Assembly (NCBI GenBank): GCA_033720975.1
Contig: JAWWBL010000098.1
Location: 1 to 6,365, forward strand
Source: JAWWBL01 sp033720975
GTDB lineage: Bacteria > Actinomycetota > Acidimicrobiia > Spongiisociales > ZC4RG35
Length of the DNA: 6,365 nucleotides
Direction of reading: 5' to 3'
Under the pieces are notes generated by a model. That model saw only the letters and a program-made list of their open reading frames with translations, did not search any database and was not told where the DNA came from. The translations under genes and the position numbers were made by a program. Position 1 is the first letter of the stretch, and each line of letters opens with the position of its first letter. Shown one piece after another: positions 1-6,365 of this stretch.

Positions 1-134
1 CGGCCGAGTTCTCCGCCCAAGACAGTCGAGTGATCTCAGCCCTCGAAGGCGGCTTTCGGGTGGAGATCGACGGTGGCGTGTTGACAACCTGGACGTCGGG
101 TGACGAAGGGCTCATCTACCGAGCGAGCGAGTAG
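1..134 (+). CDS. 3' end of an unidentified protein (possible META-like domain), 5' partial
   Basis: An open frame runs in from the left edge (first whole codon at position 3) and stops at TAG 132-134, giving 43 C-terminal residues that begin AEFSAQDSRVISALEGG and end in DEGLIYRASE. The tail alternates polar and hydrophobic residues (FRVEIDGGVLTTW, then GLIYRA), as in a closing beta-hairpin. The pattern 'G-x-L-T..., short turn, G-L-I-Y-R' resembles the end of META/HslJ-type domains, but this is a resemblance by eye over a short stretch and not a secure assignment. Codon use is GC-rich like its neighbours, and the frame is on the same strand as ppdK, 83 nt upstream of it. The start and any signal peptide lie outside the window. 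I am fairly sure it is coding and unsure of the family. Confidence 0.5.
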   Translation, partial: AEFSAQDSRVISALEGGFRVEIDGGVLTTWTSGDEGLIYRASE

Positions 135-150
135 GCGGCCGAGGCACCTC

Positions 151-203
151 GTACCCACGACCACCGATAAGCTCCTTTGGGGGCGCGTCGTGGTCCTTGG
201 TAC
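151..203. repeat. Imperfect inverted repeat in the ppdK upstream region
   Basis: CCACGAC (155-161) can pair with GTCGTGG (187-193) across a 25-nt loop. GTAC (151-154) can extend the stem with GTAC (200-203) after a 6-nt bulge. It lies in the only non-coding stretch (135-217) between the upstream partial gene and ppdK. It could be a structured leader, a weak terminator for the upstream gene, or an operator. There is no T-run after it, so it is not a classical intrinsic terminator. A stem of this size with a bulge can occur by chance in GC-rich DNA. Confidence 0.25.
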
Positions 204-217
204 CTTTACTGCGCGCA

Positions 218-2827
218 ATGCCATACGTCTACGACTTCGCCGACGGTGACGGGTCCGACAAAGACCTTCTAGGGGGTAAAGGGGCCGGGTTAGCGGAGAT
301 GACACGGCTCGGGCTTCCGGTACCGCCGGGATTCACCATCACCACCGACGCTTGCCGCTACTACATGACCCACGGATCCATGCCGGAGGATCTCGATGAC
401 GAGATCGCCGCAGCCATCAGCCGATTGGAGGACGCCAGTGGGAGAACCCTCGGCTCGGGACCCATCCCGATCCTGCTGTCAGTCAGGTCGGGAGCCAAAT
501 TCTCTATGCCGGGCATGATGGACACGGTCCTCAACCTCGGGATCAATGATGACGTCGTCGAGGCGCTCTCCAAGTGGTCAGGCGACAGTCACTTCGCGTG
601 GGATGCATACCGGCGATTCGTCCAGATGTACGGCGACGTGGTGCTCGGAGTCGATGAACACCTATTCCAGGACGTACTAGCCAACTTGCGCATCGTTCGG
701 GGTGTCACCGACGACTCGCAACTGACCGCAGAGGACCTGGAGCAGGCAACCCGCATGTTCCAGGCGATCGTTGAGAGTCACCGCCCCGGACTGCTTCCGA
801 GCGACCCTAGGGATCAACTCTTGGGAGCGGTGGAGGCCGTAATAAAGTCGTGGTCGAACAGACGTGCCGCCGAGTACCGACGCCTCCACGGGATTCCCGA
901 TGACCTCGGCACCGCTGCGAACGTTCAGATGATGGTGTTCGGCGACTTGGGCGACGACTCCGGGACCGGAGTTTGCTTCACACGCGACCCAGCCACCGGA
1001 GAGCGGACCAGCTACGGAGACTACCTGCCGCGGGCGCAAGGGGAAGATGTGGTCGCAGGGCTGAGGAACACGCTCACGCTCGATGAGATGGCAGAGCTCC
1101 AGCCGGATTGCCACGCAGAGTTGCTCGAGATCATGGACGGGCTGGAAAGTCACTATCGGGACATGTGCGACATCGAGTTCACGGTCGAGAAAAGCACGCT
1201 CTACATACTGCAGACCCGCATCGGGAAACGGACCGCCGAAGCTGCGGTGCGCCTGGCGGTGATCATGGAGAGCGAGGGCTTGATCGACGCGCGCACGGCG
1301 GTGAGTCGAATTGCGCCCGAGTCGTTGGAGCAATTACGCCGTCCCCGGATCGATAACCAATCCGCTCCAGAGCCGACCTTGACCGGGGTGGCAGCCTCTC
1401 CTGGTGCGGCAGCCGGGAGAGTCGTCCTCGATTCCGACAAGGCGGTCGAAATGGCCAAGGCTGGCGAAGACGTGATATTGGTCCGGCCCGAGACGACACC
1501 GGAGGACATACACGGAATGGCTGCTGCCCTGGGCATCCTCACCAGCCAAGGCGGCAAGACCTCGCACGCAGCCGTGGTCGCGCGAGGCATGGGCAAGCCC
1601 GCCGTCACAGGAGCTTCGGGACTCGTGGTCGACCTCGACGCGCGAACGGTGGCCGTTGGTGACAGCGATCTGGCGGAGGGCGACTTCGTGACCATCGACG
1701 GCACGGGAGGAGGCGTCTATGTAGAGCCTGTGCCGCTGATCTCACCGGAAAAGCTTCCCGAGCTCGAACAGATCATGACCTGGGCTGACGGGTTTCGGAC
1801 ATTGGGCGTCCTGGCGAACGCCGACACGCCGGAGGACGCCACCGAAGCCAGGGCACGCGGGGCGGAAGGAATAGGTCTGGCGCGAACGGAGCACATGTTC
1901 CTCGGCGAGAGGCTCTCGGTCGTTCAGCGGCTCATCCTCTCCCGCTCGCCCGAGGAGCGTCGAGCCGCGCTACATGACCTCGAGCGTCTACAGATCGCCG
2001 ACTTCGAAGGGCTCCTGGAAGCCATGGACGGGCTTCCTGTGGTCGTCAGACTGCTCGACCCTCCGTTGCACGAGTTTTTGCCCTCGCGCCTCGAGCTTGA
2101 GCAGGAGGCGCTGCGTCGTGTGCGCGCCGGCCGGCCGATCGAGGACCTTCAAGCGATGTCGGAGCAGGTAGCCCGCTGGGAAGAGGACAACCCGATGCTC
2201 GGCCTGCGGGGAGTCAGGTTGGGACTCATCGTCGACGAGCTGTACAAGATGCAGGCCCGGGCGGCGTTCACGGCCGTCGGTCGGAGGGTCGCCGCAGGTG
2301 GCTCACCCCGGCTCGAGATCATGATCCCCTTGGTGTCCACCGTCGAGGAGCTCCGTCGGATGAGAACGGTCATAGAAGAGGAGCTGGAGAGGTCGGGGTT
2401 GGAGGTGGAAGTCCCGATCGGGACGATGATCGAGCTCCCCCGAGCTGCACTCACCGCCGGGGAGATAGCAGAGATCGCCGACTTCTTCTCTTTCGGCACC
2501 AACGACCTCACCCAAATGACGTACGGGCTGAGCCGCGACGACGCAGAAGGCCTGTTCCTCGGCGAGTATCTGGAGCGTGGAATCCTGGATTCCAACCCGT
2601 TCCAGACCCTCGACCGCAAGGGAGTGGGGCGACTCATCGAGCTCGCTTGTAAGGAAGGGAGATCGTCGAACCCCGCCCTAACGTTGGGACTCTGCGGCGA
2701 GCACGGTGGAGACCCGAAGTCGATAGCTTTCGTCCACGGGTTGGGAATCGACTACGTGTCGGCGAGCCCGCCCAGGATCGAGGGAGCCCGACTCGCCGCG
2801 GCCCAGGCTGAGCTAGGAGCCGAGTAG
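218..2827 (+). CDS. ppdK: Pyruvate, phosphate dikinase (PPDK)
   Basis: Cytoplasmic enzyme that reversibly converts pyruvate + ATP + Pi to PEP + AMP + PPi (glycolytic or gluconeogenic PEP node). The 869 residues cover the whole family, which is usually about 870-950. The N-terminal ATP-grasp region has LLGGKGAGLAEM (about residues 18-29), SVRSGAKFSMPGMMDT with Arg90, FGDLGDDSGTGV, RAQGEDVVAG and LQTR (Gln332, Arg334). The phosphohistidine domain has GGKTSHAAVVARGMGKP with catalytic His450; Thr448 is the residue that PDRP regulatory proteins phosphorylate in homologues. The C-terminal PEP/pyruvate TIM barrel has ARTEHMF (Arg556), RLLDPPLHEFLP (Arg611), IGTMIELPRAALTA, FSFGTNDLTQ (Asn762, Asp763) and LCGEHGGDP with the acid/base Cys826. 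The start is ATG 218, because homologues begin close to '(K)YVYDF'; an in-frame TTG at 197 adds seven unlikely residues. No clear Shine-Dalgarno precedes the ATG. The 3' end overlaps convergent meaB by 15 bp. One oddity is Ile335, where most PPDKs have Asn (LQTRNGKRT). Confidence 0.97.
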   Translation: MPYVYDFADGDGSDKDLLGGKGAGLAEMTRLGLPVPPGFTITTDACRYYMTHGSMPEDLDDEIAAAISRLEDASGRTLGSGPIPILLSVRSGAKFSMPGMMDTVLNLGINDDVVEALSKWSGDSHFAWDAYRRFVQMYGDVVLGVDEHLFQDVLANLRIVRGVTDDSQLTAEDLEQATRMFQAIVESHRPGLLPSDPRDQLLGAVEAVIKSWSNRRAAEYRRLHGIPDDLGTAANVQMMVFGDLGDDSGTGVCFTRDPATGERTSYGDYLPRAQGEDVVAGLRNTLTLDEMAELQPDCHAELLEIMDGLESHYRDMCDIEFTVEKSTLYILQTRIGKRTAEAAVRLAVIMESEGLIDARTAVSRIAPESLEQLRRPRIDNQSAPEPTLTGVAASPGAAAGRVVLDSDKAVEMAKAGEDVILVRPETTPEDIHGMAAALGILTSQGGKTSHAAVVARGMGKPAVTGASGLVVDLDARTVAVGDSDLAEGDFVTIDGTGGGVYVEPVPLISPEKLPELEQIMTWADGFRTLGVLANADTPEDATEARARGAEGIGLARTEHMFLGERLSVVQRLILSRSPEERRAALHDLERLQIADFEGLLEAMDGLPVVVRLLDPPLHEFLPSRLELEQEALRRVRAGRPIEDLQAMSEQVARWEEDNPMLGLRGVRLGLIVDELYKMQARAAFTAVGRRVAAGGSPRLEIMIPLVSTVEELRRMRTVIEEELERSGLEVEVPIGTMIELPRAALTAGEIAEIADFFSFGTNDLTQMTYGLSRDDAEGLFLGEYLERGILDSNPFQTLDRKGVGRLIELACKEGRSSNPALTLGLCGEHGGDPKSIAFVHGLGIDYVSASPPRIEGARLAAAQAELGAE

Positions 2828-3514
2828 CCGATCGATCGTTTCGAGGAGTTGTGGCACACCCTCGCCGGACGTCGCAGTCGTGGTGTGGATTTCGATTCCC
2901 CTCGACCCGGCGGACTCTCTCAGGGCATTGACCACCTCATCGGCGCCGGCTCGATCGCCTTTGTTGACAACATAGATATCGGCGATCTCGACGACGCCTG
3001 CCTTGTCTGCCTGAACCTGATCCCCCCAGGAGGGACCGACGACGAGGACCACTCGGTCGGCGACCTTCATGACCTCGACTTCTGACTGGCCAACCCCGAC
3101 CGTCTCCACGATGAGGAGGTCGAACCCGGCGCGGCCCATGAGTGAGACCACGTCGCCGGCGGAGGCCGTCAGCCCTCCGAGGTGACCTCTGGTGGCCATC
3201 GATCTGATGAAAACGCCGTCGTCCTCCGCGTGGTCCTGCATCCGGATACGGTCACCCAGCAAGGCTCCGCCCGTTATCGGGCTCGAAGGATCGATGGCGA
3301 GAACGCCAACGGTTTGGCCCCTTGACCTGATCAGCGCGATAAGGCTCGATATGAGGGTCGACTTGCCCGCACCCGGCGGGCCGGTGATCCCGAGGATCGG
3401 GGACCCGTGAACAGAGCCGTCGGGGCCGGCGGCACCAGACTCGACCCGGGAGATGGCTCGAGCCAGCGCCTTACGGTCACCTGACTCGACACTACGAAGG
3501 AGTTCGGCGTCCAC
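2813..3514 (-). CDS. meaB: MeaB/ArgK-type G3E P-loop GTPase, short form (methylmalonyl-CoA mutase-associated)
   Basis: Cytoplasmic GTPase of the MeaB/ArgK (LAO/AO ATPase-like) branch. In characterised members it gates B12 loading of, and protects, methylmalonyl-CoA or related acyl-CoA mutases. Visible motifs, numbered from the GTG start: Walker A GITGPPGAGKS (about 43-52), VLAIDPSSPITGGALLGDRIRM (71-92, Mg/switch region), FIRSMATRGHLGG (102-114), the family hallmark VETVGVGQSEVEV (136-148), NKGD base recognition (184-187) and TTATSGEGV (212-220). The start is GTG at 3514, chosen because homologues begin 'VDxLLxxxxxGDRxALARAIS'. The frame stays open to 3703, but that extension lies inside the nifU-like gene and looks like out-of-frame Arg-rich sequence. 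The protein is 233 residues, against roughly 310-330 for typical MeaB. It stops soon after the G domain (ETIDRLLGS) and lacks the C-terminal helical dimerisation region. It sits 26 nt after the nifU-like stop, probably co-transcribed, and its 3' end overlaps convergent ppdK. No mutase gene is in view. Confidence 0.9.
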   Translation of the reverse strand: MDAELLRSVESGDRKALARAISRVESGAAGPDGSVHGSPILGITGPPGAGKSTLISSLIALIRSRGQTVGVLAIDPSSPITGGALLGDRIRMQDHAEDDGVFIRSMATRGHLGGLTASAGDVVSLMGRAGFDLLIVETVGVGQSEVEVMKVADRVVLVVGPSWGDQVQADKAGVVEIADIYVVNKGDRAGADEVVNALRESAGSRGIEIHTTTATSGEGVPQLLETIDRLLGS

Positions 3515-3540
3515 GGGTTTGCAGCCTATGGCCGCAGCTC

Positions 3541-3879
3541 TCAGAGGGCGGGGAGTGTGATGCCGGCGCTCTGCGTAGCCTCCTCGAGCGTTCCCGGAGC
3601 GTCCGCGCTGGCATGTACTTCGCGCACCCCGGGCACCCTGTCCTTGAGGATGCGCTCGATCCCCGCCTTGAGAGTCATCATGGACAGCGGACAGCCCCCA
3701 CAAGCGCCCACCATTTGAAGACTGACCACGCCGTTGTCGGCACCAAGCAGAACGATGTCACCTCCGTCCGCTTGAACCGCAGGGCGAATGTAGTTGAGGG
3801 CCTCATCGAGCTTGCTCTCGTCGATGGGCCCGTCGGCCGTCGTCGGGGAGGCGATGGTTACGGGTGTTGGTTCTGACAT
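3541..3879 (-). CDS. NifU C-terminal-domain Fe-S cluster scaffold/carrier protein
   Basis: A 112-residue NifU-like (Nfu) protein, expected to bind a labile Fe-S cluster between subunits and pass it to apo-enzymes in the cytoplasm. After a Pro/Thr-rich leader of about 20 residues comes the domain: LDEALNYIRPAVQADGGDI (24-42), beta strands around VVSLQMVGAC, then CGGCP with Cys60 and Cys63 as cluster ligands, MTLKAGIERILKDRVPGV (68-85) and REVHA. The segment after residue 90 (SADAPGTLEEATQSAG...) is a small tail beyond the usual domain. The ATG at 3879 is the only sensible start. A weak AGG lies 12 nt upstream, too far for a strong ribosome site. The gene is second in a leftward cluster, 52 nt after murA and 26 nt before meaB. 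No other Fe-S assembly (SUF/ISC) gene is present, so the client proteins cannot be inferred. Confidence 0.93.
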   Translation of the reverse strand: MSEPTPVTIASPTTADGPIDESKLDEALNYIRPAVQADGGDIVLLGADNGVVSLQMVGACGGCPLSMMTLKAGIERILKDRVPGVREVHASADAPGTLEEATQSAGITLPAL

Positions 3880-3931
3880 CGTGAAGTGAAACCTGCGGCT
3901 GTCGGGACATGTTCCAGTCTAGGAGCCTCTG

Positions 3932-5182
<1,251 letters not shown>

Positions 5183-5190
5183 CAGGCGCG

Positions 5191-5219
5191 AATGTAGTTA
5201 GAGCATGCCCCAACACCGG
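5191..5219 (-). promoter_or_regulatory. Candidate leaderless promoter of murA
   Basis: On the minus strand, TACATT (5196-5191) fits the TANNNT -10 consensus and ends 8 nt before the murA ATG (5182). Transcription could therefore begin at or very near the start codon, which fits the absence of a Shine-Dalgarno. A 17-nt spacer puts the -35 hexamer at 5219-5214 (CCGGTG), a poor match to TTGACA, which lies inside the central palindrome. The prediction rests on motif and spacing only. Confidence 0.35.
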
Positions 5220-5221
5220 TG
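5214..5221. promoter_or_regulatory. Perfect palindrome CACCGGTG midway between murA and rpiB (candidate operator)
   Basis: CACCGGTG is an 8-bp perfect palindrome centred at 5217.5, exactly the midpoint of the 70-bp intergenic region 5183-5252. It lies where both -35 elements would fall. ACCGG also recurs at 5222-5226, giving a 7-bp-phased direct repeat with 5215-5219. It could be a binding site for a regulator acting on both genes, but an 8-mer alone is weak evidence. Confidence 0.25.
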
Positions 5222-5244
5222 ACCGGACCAGGTGAGGCTACGCT
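5216..5244 (+). promoter_or_regulatory. Candidate leaderless promoter of rpiB
   Basis: TACGCT (5239-5244) fits TANNNT and ends 8 nt before the rpiB ATG (5253), the same spacing as for murA on the other strand. With a 17-nt spacer the -35 hexamer is CCGGTG (5216-5221), a poor consensus match overlapping the palindrome. GTGACC (5219-5224) matches TTGACA better (4 of 6), but its spacer would be only 14 nt. GGTGAGG (5231-5237) is Shine-Dalgarno-like but 15 nt from the ATG, too far to be typical. Confidence 0.33.
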
Positions 5245-5252
5245 CCGCCTCG

Positions 5253-5693
5253 ATGAGAATCGCTCTCGGAGCCGACCACGCCGGTTACGCCCTCAAAGAA
5301 CACCTCTCCACGTGGCTCGCCGAGTCGGGTCATGCCGTATACGACTTGGGGACACACACCGCCGACCCCGTCGACTACCCGGACTACGCCGCCGCTGTGG
5401 CCCAGGCGGTGCTCGACGGTCGCGCCGACCGCGGGATCGTCGTCTGCGGGTCGGGGGCAGGCGCCTCCATCGCTGCGAACAAGCTGCGTGGCATCAGGGC
5501 GGGAGTTGCTCACGACTCGTACACCGCCCACCAGATGGTGGAGCACGACGACGTCAACGTCCTGTGCCTGGGAGCGCGGGTCGTCGGTGAGGCGCTTGCC
5601 GTCGACCTCGTGGCCACATTCATAGGTGCGATATTCAGCCGGGACGACCGCCACGTCCGCCGGGTGGACAAGATCAGGGCTTTGGAGGCCTAG
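5253..5693 (+). CDS. rpiB: Ribose-5-phosphate isomerase B (RpiB/LacAB family)
   Basis: Cytoplasmic isomerase of the non-oxidative pentose phosphate pathway (ribulose-5-P to ribose-5-P). The 146 residues match the usual length of about 145-160. Visible features: MRIALGADHAGYALKE with Asp8-His9, DPVDYPDYA (38-46), the catalytic loop VVCGSGAGASIAANKLRGIRAG with Cys65, His98 in VEHDDVNVLCLGARVVG, and the phosphate-binding tail DRHVRRVDKIRALE (132-145). Cys65 places it with the E. coli-type enzymes rather than M. tuberculosis RpiB, which lacks this Cys. The tail has DDRH where many homologues have GGRH. The start is ATG 5253; an in-frame GTG at 5232 would add seven residues before the conserved MRIALGADHAG, so I rejected it. 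The gene is divergent from murA and convergent with the thioredoxin-like gene, their TAG stops sharing CTAG at 5690-5693. A LacA/LacB-type galactose-6-phosphate isomerase is the main alternative, but no lac-type neighbour is seen. Confidence 0.95.
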   Translation: MRIALGADHAGYALKEHLSTWLAESGHAVYDLGTHTADPVDYPDYAAAVAQAVLDGRADRGIVVCGSGAGASIAANKLRGIRAGVAHDSYTAHQMVEHDDVNVLCLGARVVGEALAVDLVATFIGAIFSRDDRHVRRVDKIRALEA

Positions 5694-6310
5694 GCGCTGG
5701 CTCGGGCTGCCTCCACCAACTGCTCGAAGGCGAACACACCGATCCGCCCCGACAGCCGGAGAACGACGTTGTTTTCACCGTCGAGCACGACATAAAACGG
5801 CGTCCCACTCAGCCCGTACGCGTTGGCCGCCGTCGAGATCTCGTCGTCCATGATCACCGGGAACGTCCATTGCTCGGACTCCAGCCACTCCTGGGGTGGC
5901 CACAGCGTTCGCGTCGGGTTTGTCAGTGACGTGATCGAGTAGATGTCGACGTCGGTAGGCGCCAGCCCGGCGTCTACCCATGCCTGCAGCTCGGGTACCT
6001 CTGCCTGGCAGTGTGGGCACCAGTGGGCGAGGAACATGACGACCTTGGGACGGCCATCCGGAGCGATCGAATACGAATTGCCGTTCCAGTCGGAGCCGCT
6101 GATCGTGGCCGCAGCCGTCCCGACCGCCGGATCCTGACCGCTCTCCGGCAGCGGGGGAAGAAACTCACCCTCGACCGTCACCTCGCCCCAACCGATGGTG
6201 AGGTCGTCGTACTTGGTGTCGGTGGGTTCGCTCGCTATCGCGAACGCCATCCAGACGATGAGCCCAAGGCCGACGACGCCACCGACGATCCAGAGAAAAG
6301 GTCTACTCAT
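5690..6310 (-). CDS. Membrane-anchored TlpA/DsbA-like thioredoxin-fold protein (WCPHC)
   Basis: A 206-residue protein with a single N-terminal membrane segment (about residues 4-27, FLWIVGGVVGLGLIVWMAFA) and no lipobox Cys, so probably an uncleaved anchor with the rest outside the cytoplasm. A linker of about 45 residues leads to a thioredoxin fold of the TlpA/AhpC-TSA type: strand VVMFLAHW, redox site WCPHC (Trp97, Cys98, Cys101) at the start of helix QAEVPELQAW, strand VDIYSITSL, and cis-Pro171 in SGTPFYVVLDGENNVV. It probably reduces, oxidises or isomerises disulfides of exported proteins or cytochrome c. CPHC is the DsbA dipeptide, so the redox direction is unclear. ATG 6310 overlaps the stop of the upstream membrane-protein gene by 8 nt, which suggests translational coupling. 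Its stop overlaps that of convergent rpiB. The exact substrate cannot be read from the sequence. Confidence 0.88.
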   Translation of the reverse strand: MSRPFLWIVGGVVGLGLIVWMAFAIASEPTDTKYDDLTIGWGEVTVEGEFLPPLPESGQDPAVGTAAATISGSDWNGNSYSIAPDGRPKVVMFLAHWCPHCQAEVPELQAWVDAGLAPTDVDIYSITSLTNPTRTLWPPQEWLESEQWTFPVIMDDEISTAANAYGLSGTPFYVVLDGENNVVLRLSGRIGVFAFEQLVEAARASA

Positions 6311-6365
6311 TTGAAGGTCTCACATAGAAGAGAAGAAGAACGGCGATCAGGGTAAACCCGGCGCC
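6303..6365 (-). CDS. C-terminal end of a membrane protein, 5' partial
   Basis: Reading in from the right edge on the minus strand gives GAGFTLIAVLLLFYVRPSNE and then TAG at 6305-6303. The first 15 or so residues form the end of a hydrophobic helix, followed by a short polar tail with Arg. The stop overlaps the first 8 nt of the thioredoxin-like gene (ATGAGTAG), a typical arrangement for co-translated genes. CcdA/DsbD-type electron carriers and VKOR-type proteins are common partners of TlpA-like genes and would fit, but 20 residues cannot separate these from any other membrane protein. Confidence 0.55.
   Translation of the reverse strand, partial: GAGFTLIAVLLLFYVRPSNE

Noticed and set aside
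81..86. Perfect TTGACA as a -35 element for ppdK
   Set aside because: It lies in the upstream coding sequence, and no TANNNT or TATAAT-like box follows at 16-19 nt (the 17-nt position reads CGAAGG).
197..217. In-frame TTG at 197 as the ppdK start
   Set aside because: It adds MVPLLRA before the conserved MPYVYDF start, has no ribosome site, and homologues begin close to the ATG at 218.
677..1333. Long minus-strand open frame (218 codons) inside ppdK
   Set aside because: It is antisense to the conserved PPDK ATP-grasp region and has no recognisable domain. Long antisense frames are expected in GC-rich coding DNA.
1201..1704. Minus-strand open frame (167 codons) inside ppdK, Ser/Arg/Ala-rich
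   Set aside because: Composition is typical of a shadow frame, and it covers the conserved phosphohistidine domain on the other strand.
2149..2637. Minus-strand open frame (162 codons) inside the ppdK 3' half
   Set aside because: It is low-complexity Ser/Arg-rich, antisense to the PPDK PEP-binding barrel, and has no domain.
3515..3703. N-terminal extension of meaB to the ATG at 3703
   Set aside because: The extension is Arg/Gly/His-rich, resembles no MeaB, and overlaps the conserved second half of the nifU-like gene in another frame. GTG at 3514 fits the family N-terminus.
3880..3931. Separate promoter or terminator in the murA-nifU gap
   Set aside because: A TAGACT box (3921-3916) and a CTGACA box (3935-3930) exist on the minus strand but are only 8 nt apart, and no stem-loop with a T-run is present.
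5232..5252. In-frame GTG at 5232 as the rpiB start
   Set aside because: It would add MRLRSAS before the conserved MRIALGADHAG and would overlap the predicted -10 element.
5219..5654. Alternative frames overlapping rpiB (plus 5219-5590 and minus 5238-5654)
   Set aside because: The plus frame is Arg-rich and the minus frame is Gly/Val/Asp-rich, without motifs, while the rpiB frame is conserved end to end.

Overview
This looks like an ordinary, very compact piece of chromosome from a high-GC bacterium (low 60s % GC by eye). It is most likely actinobacterial; a deep lineage such as Acidimicrobiia is my guess. The evidence is the actinobacterial style of the PPDK and MeaB sequences, a MurA with Asp in place of the usual active-site Cys (as in Mycobacterium), the WCPHC membrane-anchored thioredoxin-like protein, weak or absent Shine-Dalgarno sequences and TANNNT-type -10 elements just upstream of start codons. 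No species can be named from the sequence alone.

Layout, left to right: (1) the 3' end of an unidentified gene (+, to 134), possibly a META-like domain. (2) ppdK (+, 218-2827), pyruvate, phosphate dikinase. (3) A leftward cluster read murA (5182-3932), NifU-domain Fe-S protein (3879-3541), meaB-type GTPase (3514-2813), with gaps of 52 and 26 nt and probably one transcript. (4) rpiB (+, 5253-5693), divergent from murA across a 70-bp intergenic region. (5) A membrane-anchored TlpA/DsbA-like thioredoxin-fold protein (-, 6310-5690). (6) The last 20 codons of a membrane protein (-, 6365-6303) whose stop overlaps the start of the thioredoxin-like gene. No intergenic stretch exceeds about 85 bp. No RNA gene, CRISPR array, insertion sequence or phage feature was seen.

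Functions: PPDK interconverts pyruvate and PEP. MurA uses PEP for the first committed step of peptidoglycan synthesis. RpiB interconverts ribulose-5-P and ribose-5-P. The NifU-domain protein probably carries Fe-S clusters. MeaB-type GTPases protect and reload B12-dependent acyl-CoA mutases. The TlpA-like protein acts on thiols outside the membrane. These are mainly housekeeping functions, and I do not see a new defence, mobile or biosynthetic system.

Points worth a second look: the Cys-to-Asp MurA (predicted fosfomycin insensitivity); a MeaB that ends right after its G domain, without the usual C-terminal dimerisation region; a mirror-symmetric divergent murA/rpiB promoter centred on a perfect palindrome; two convergent gene pairs whose 3' ends overlap; and unusually frequent TAG stop codons.
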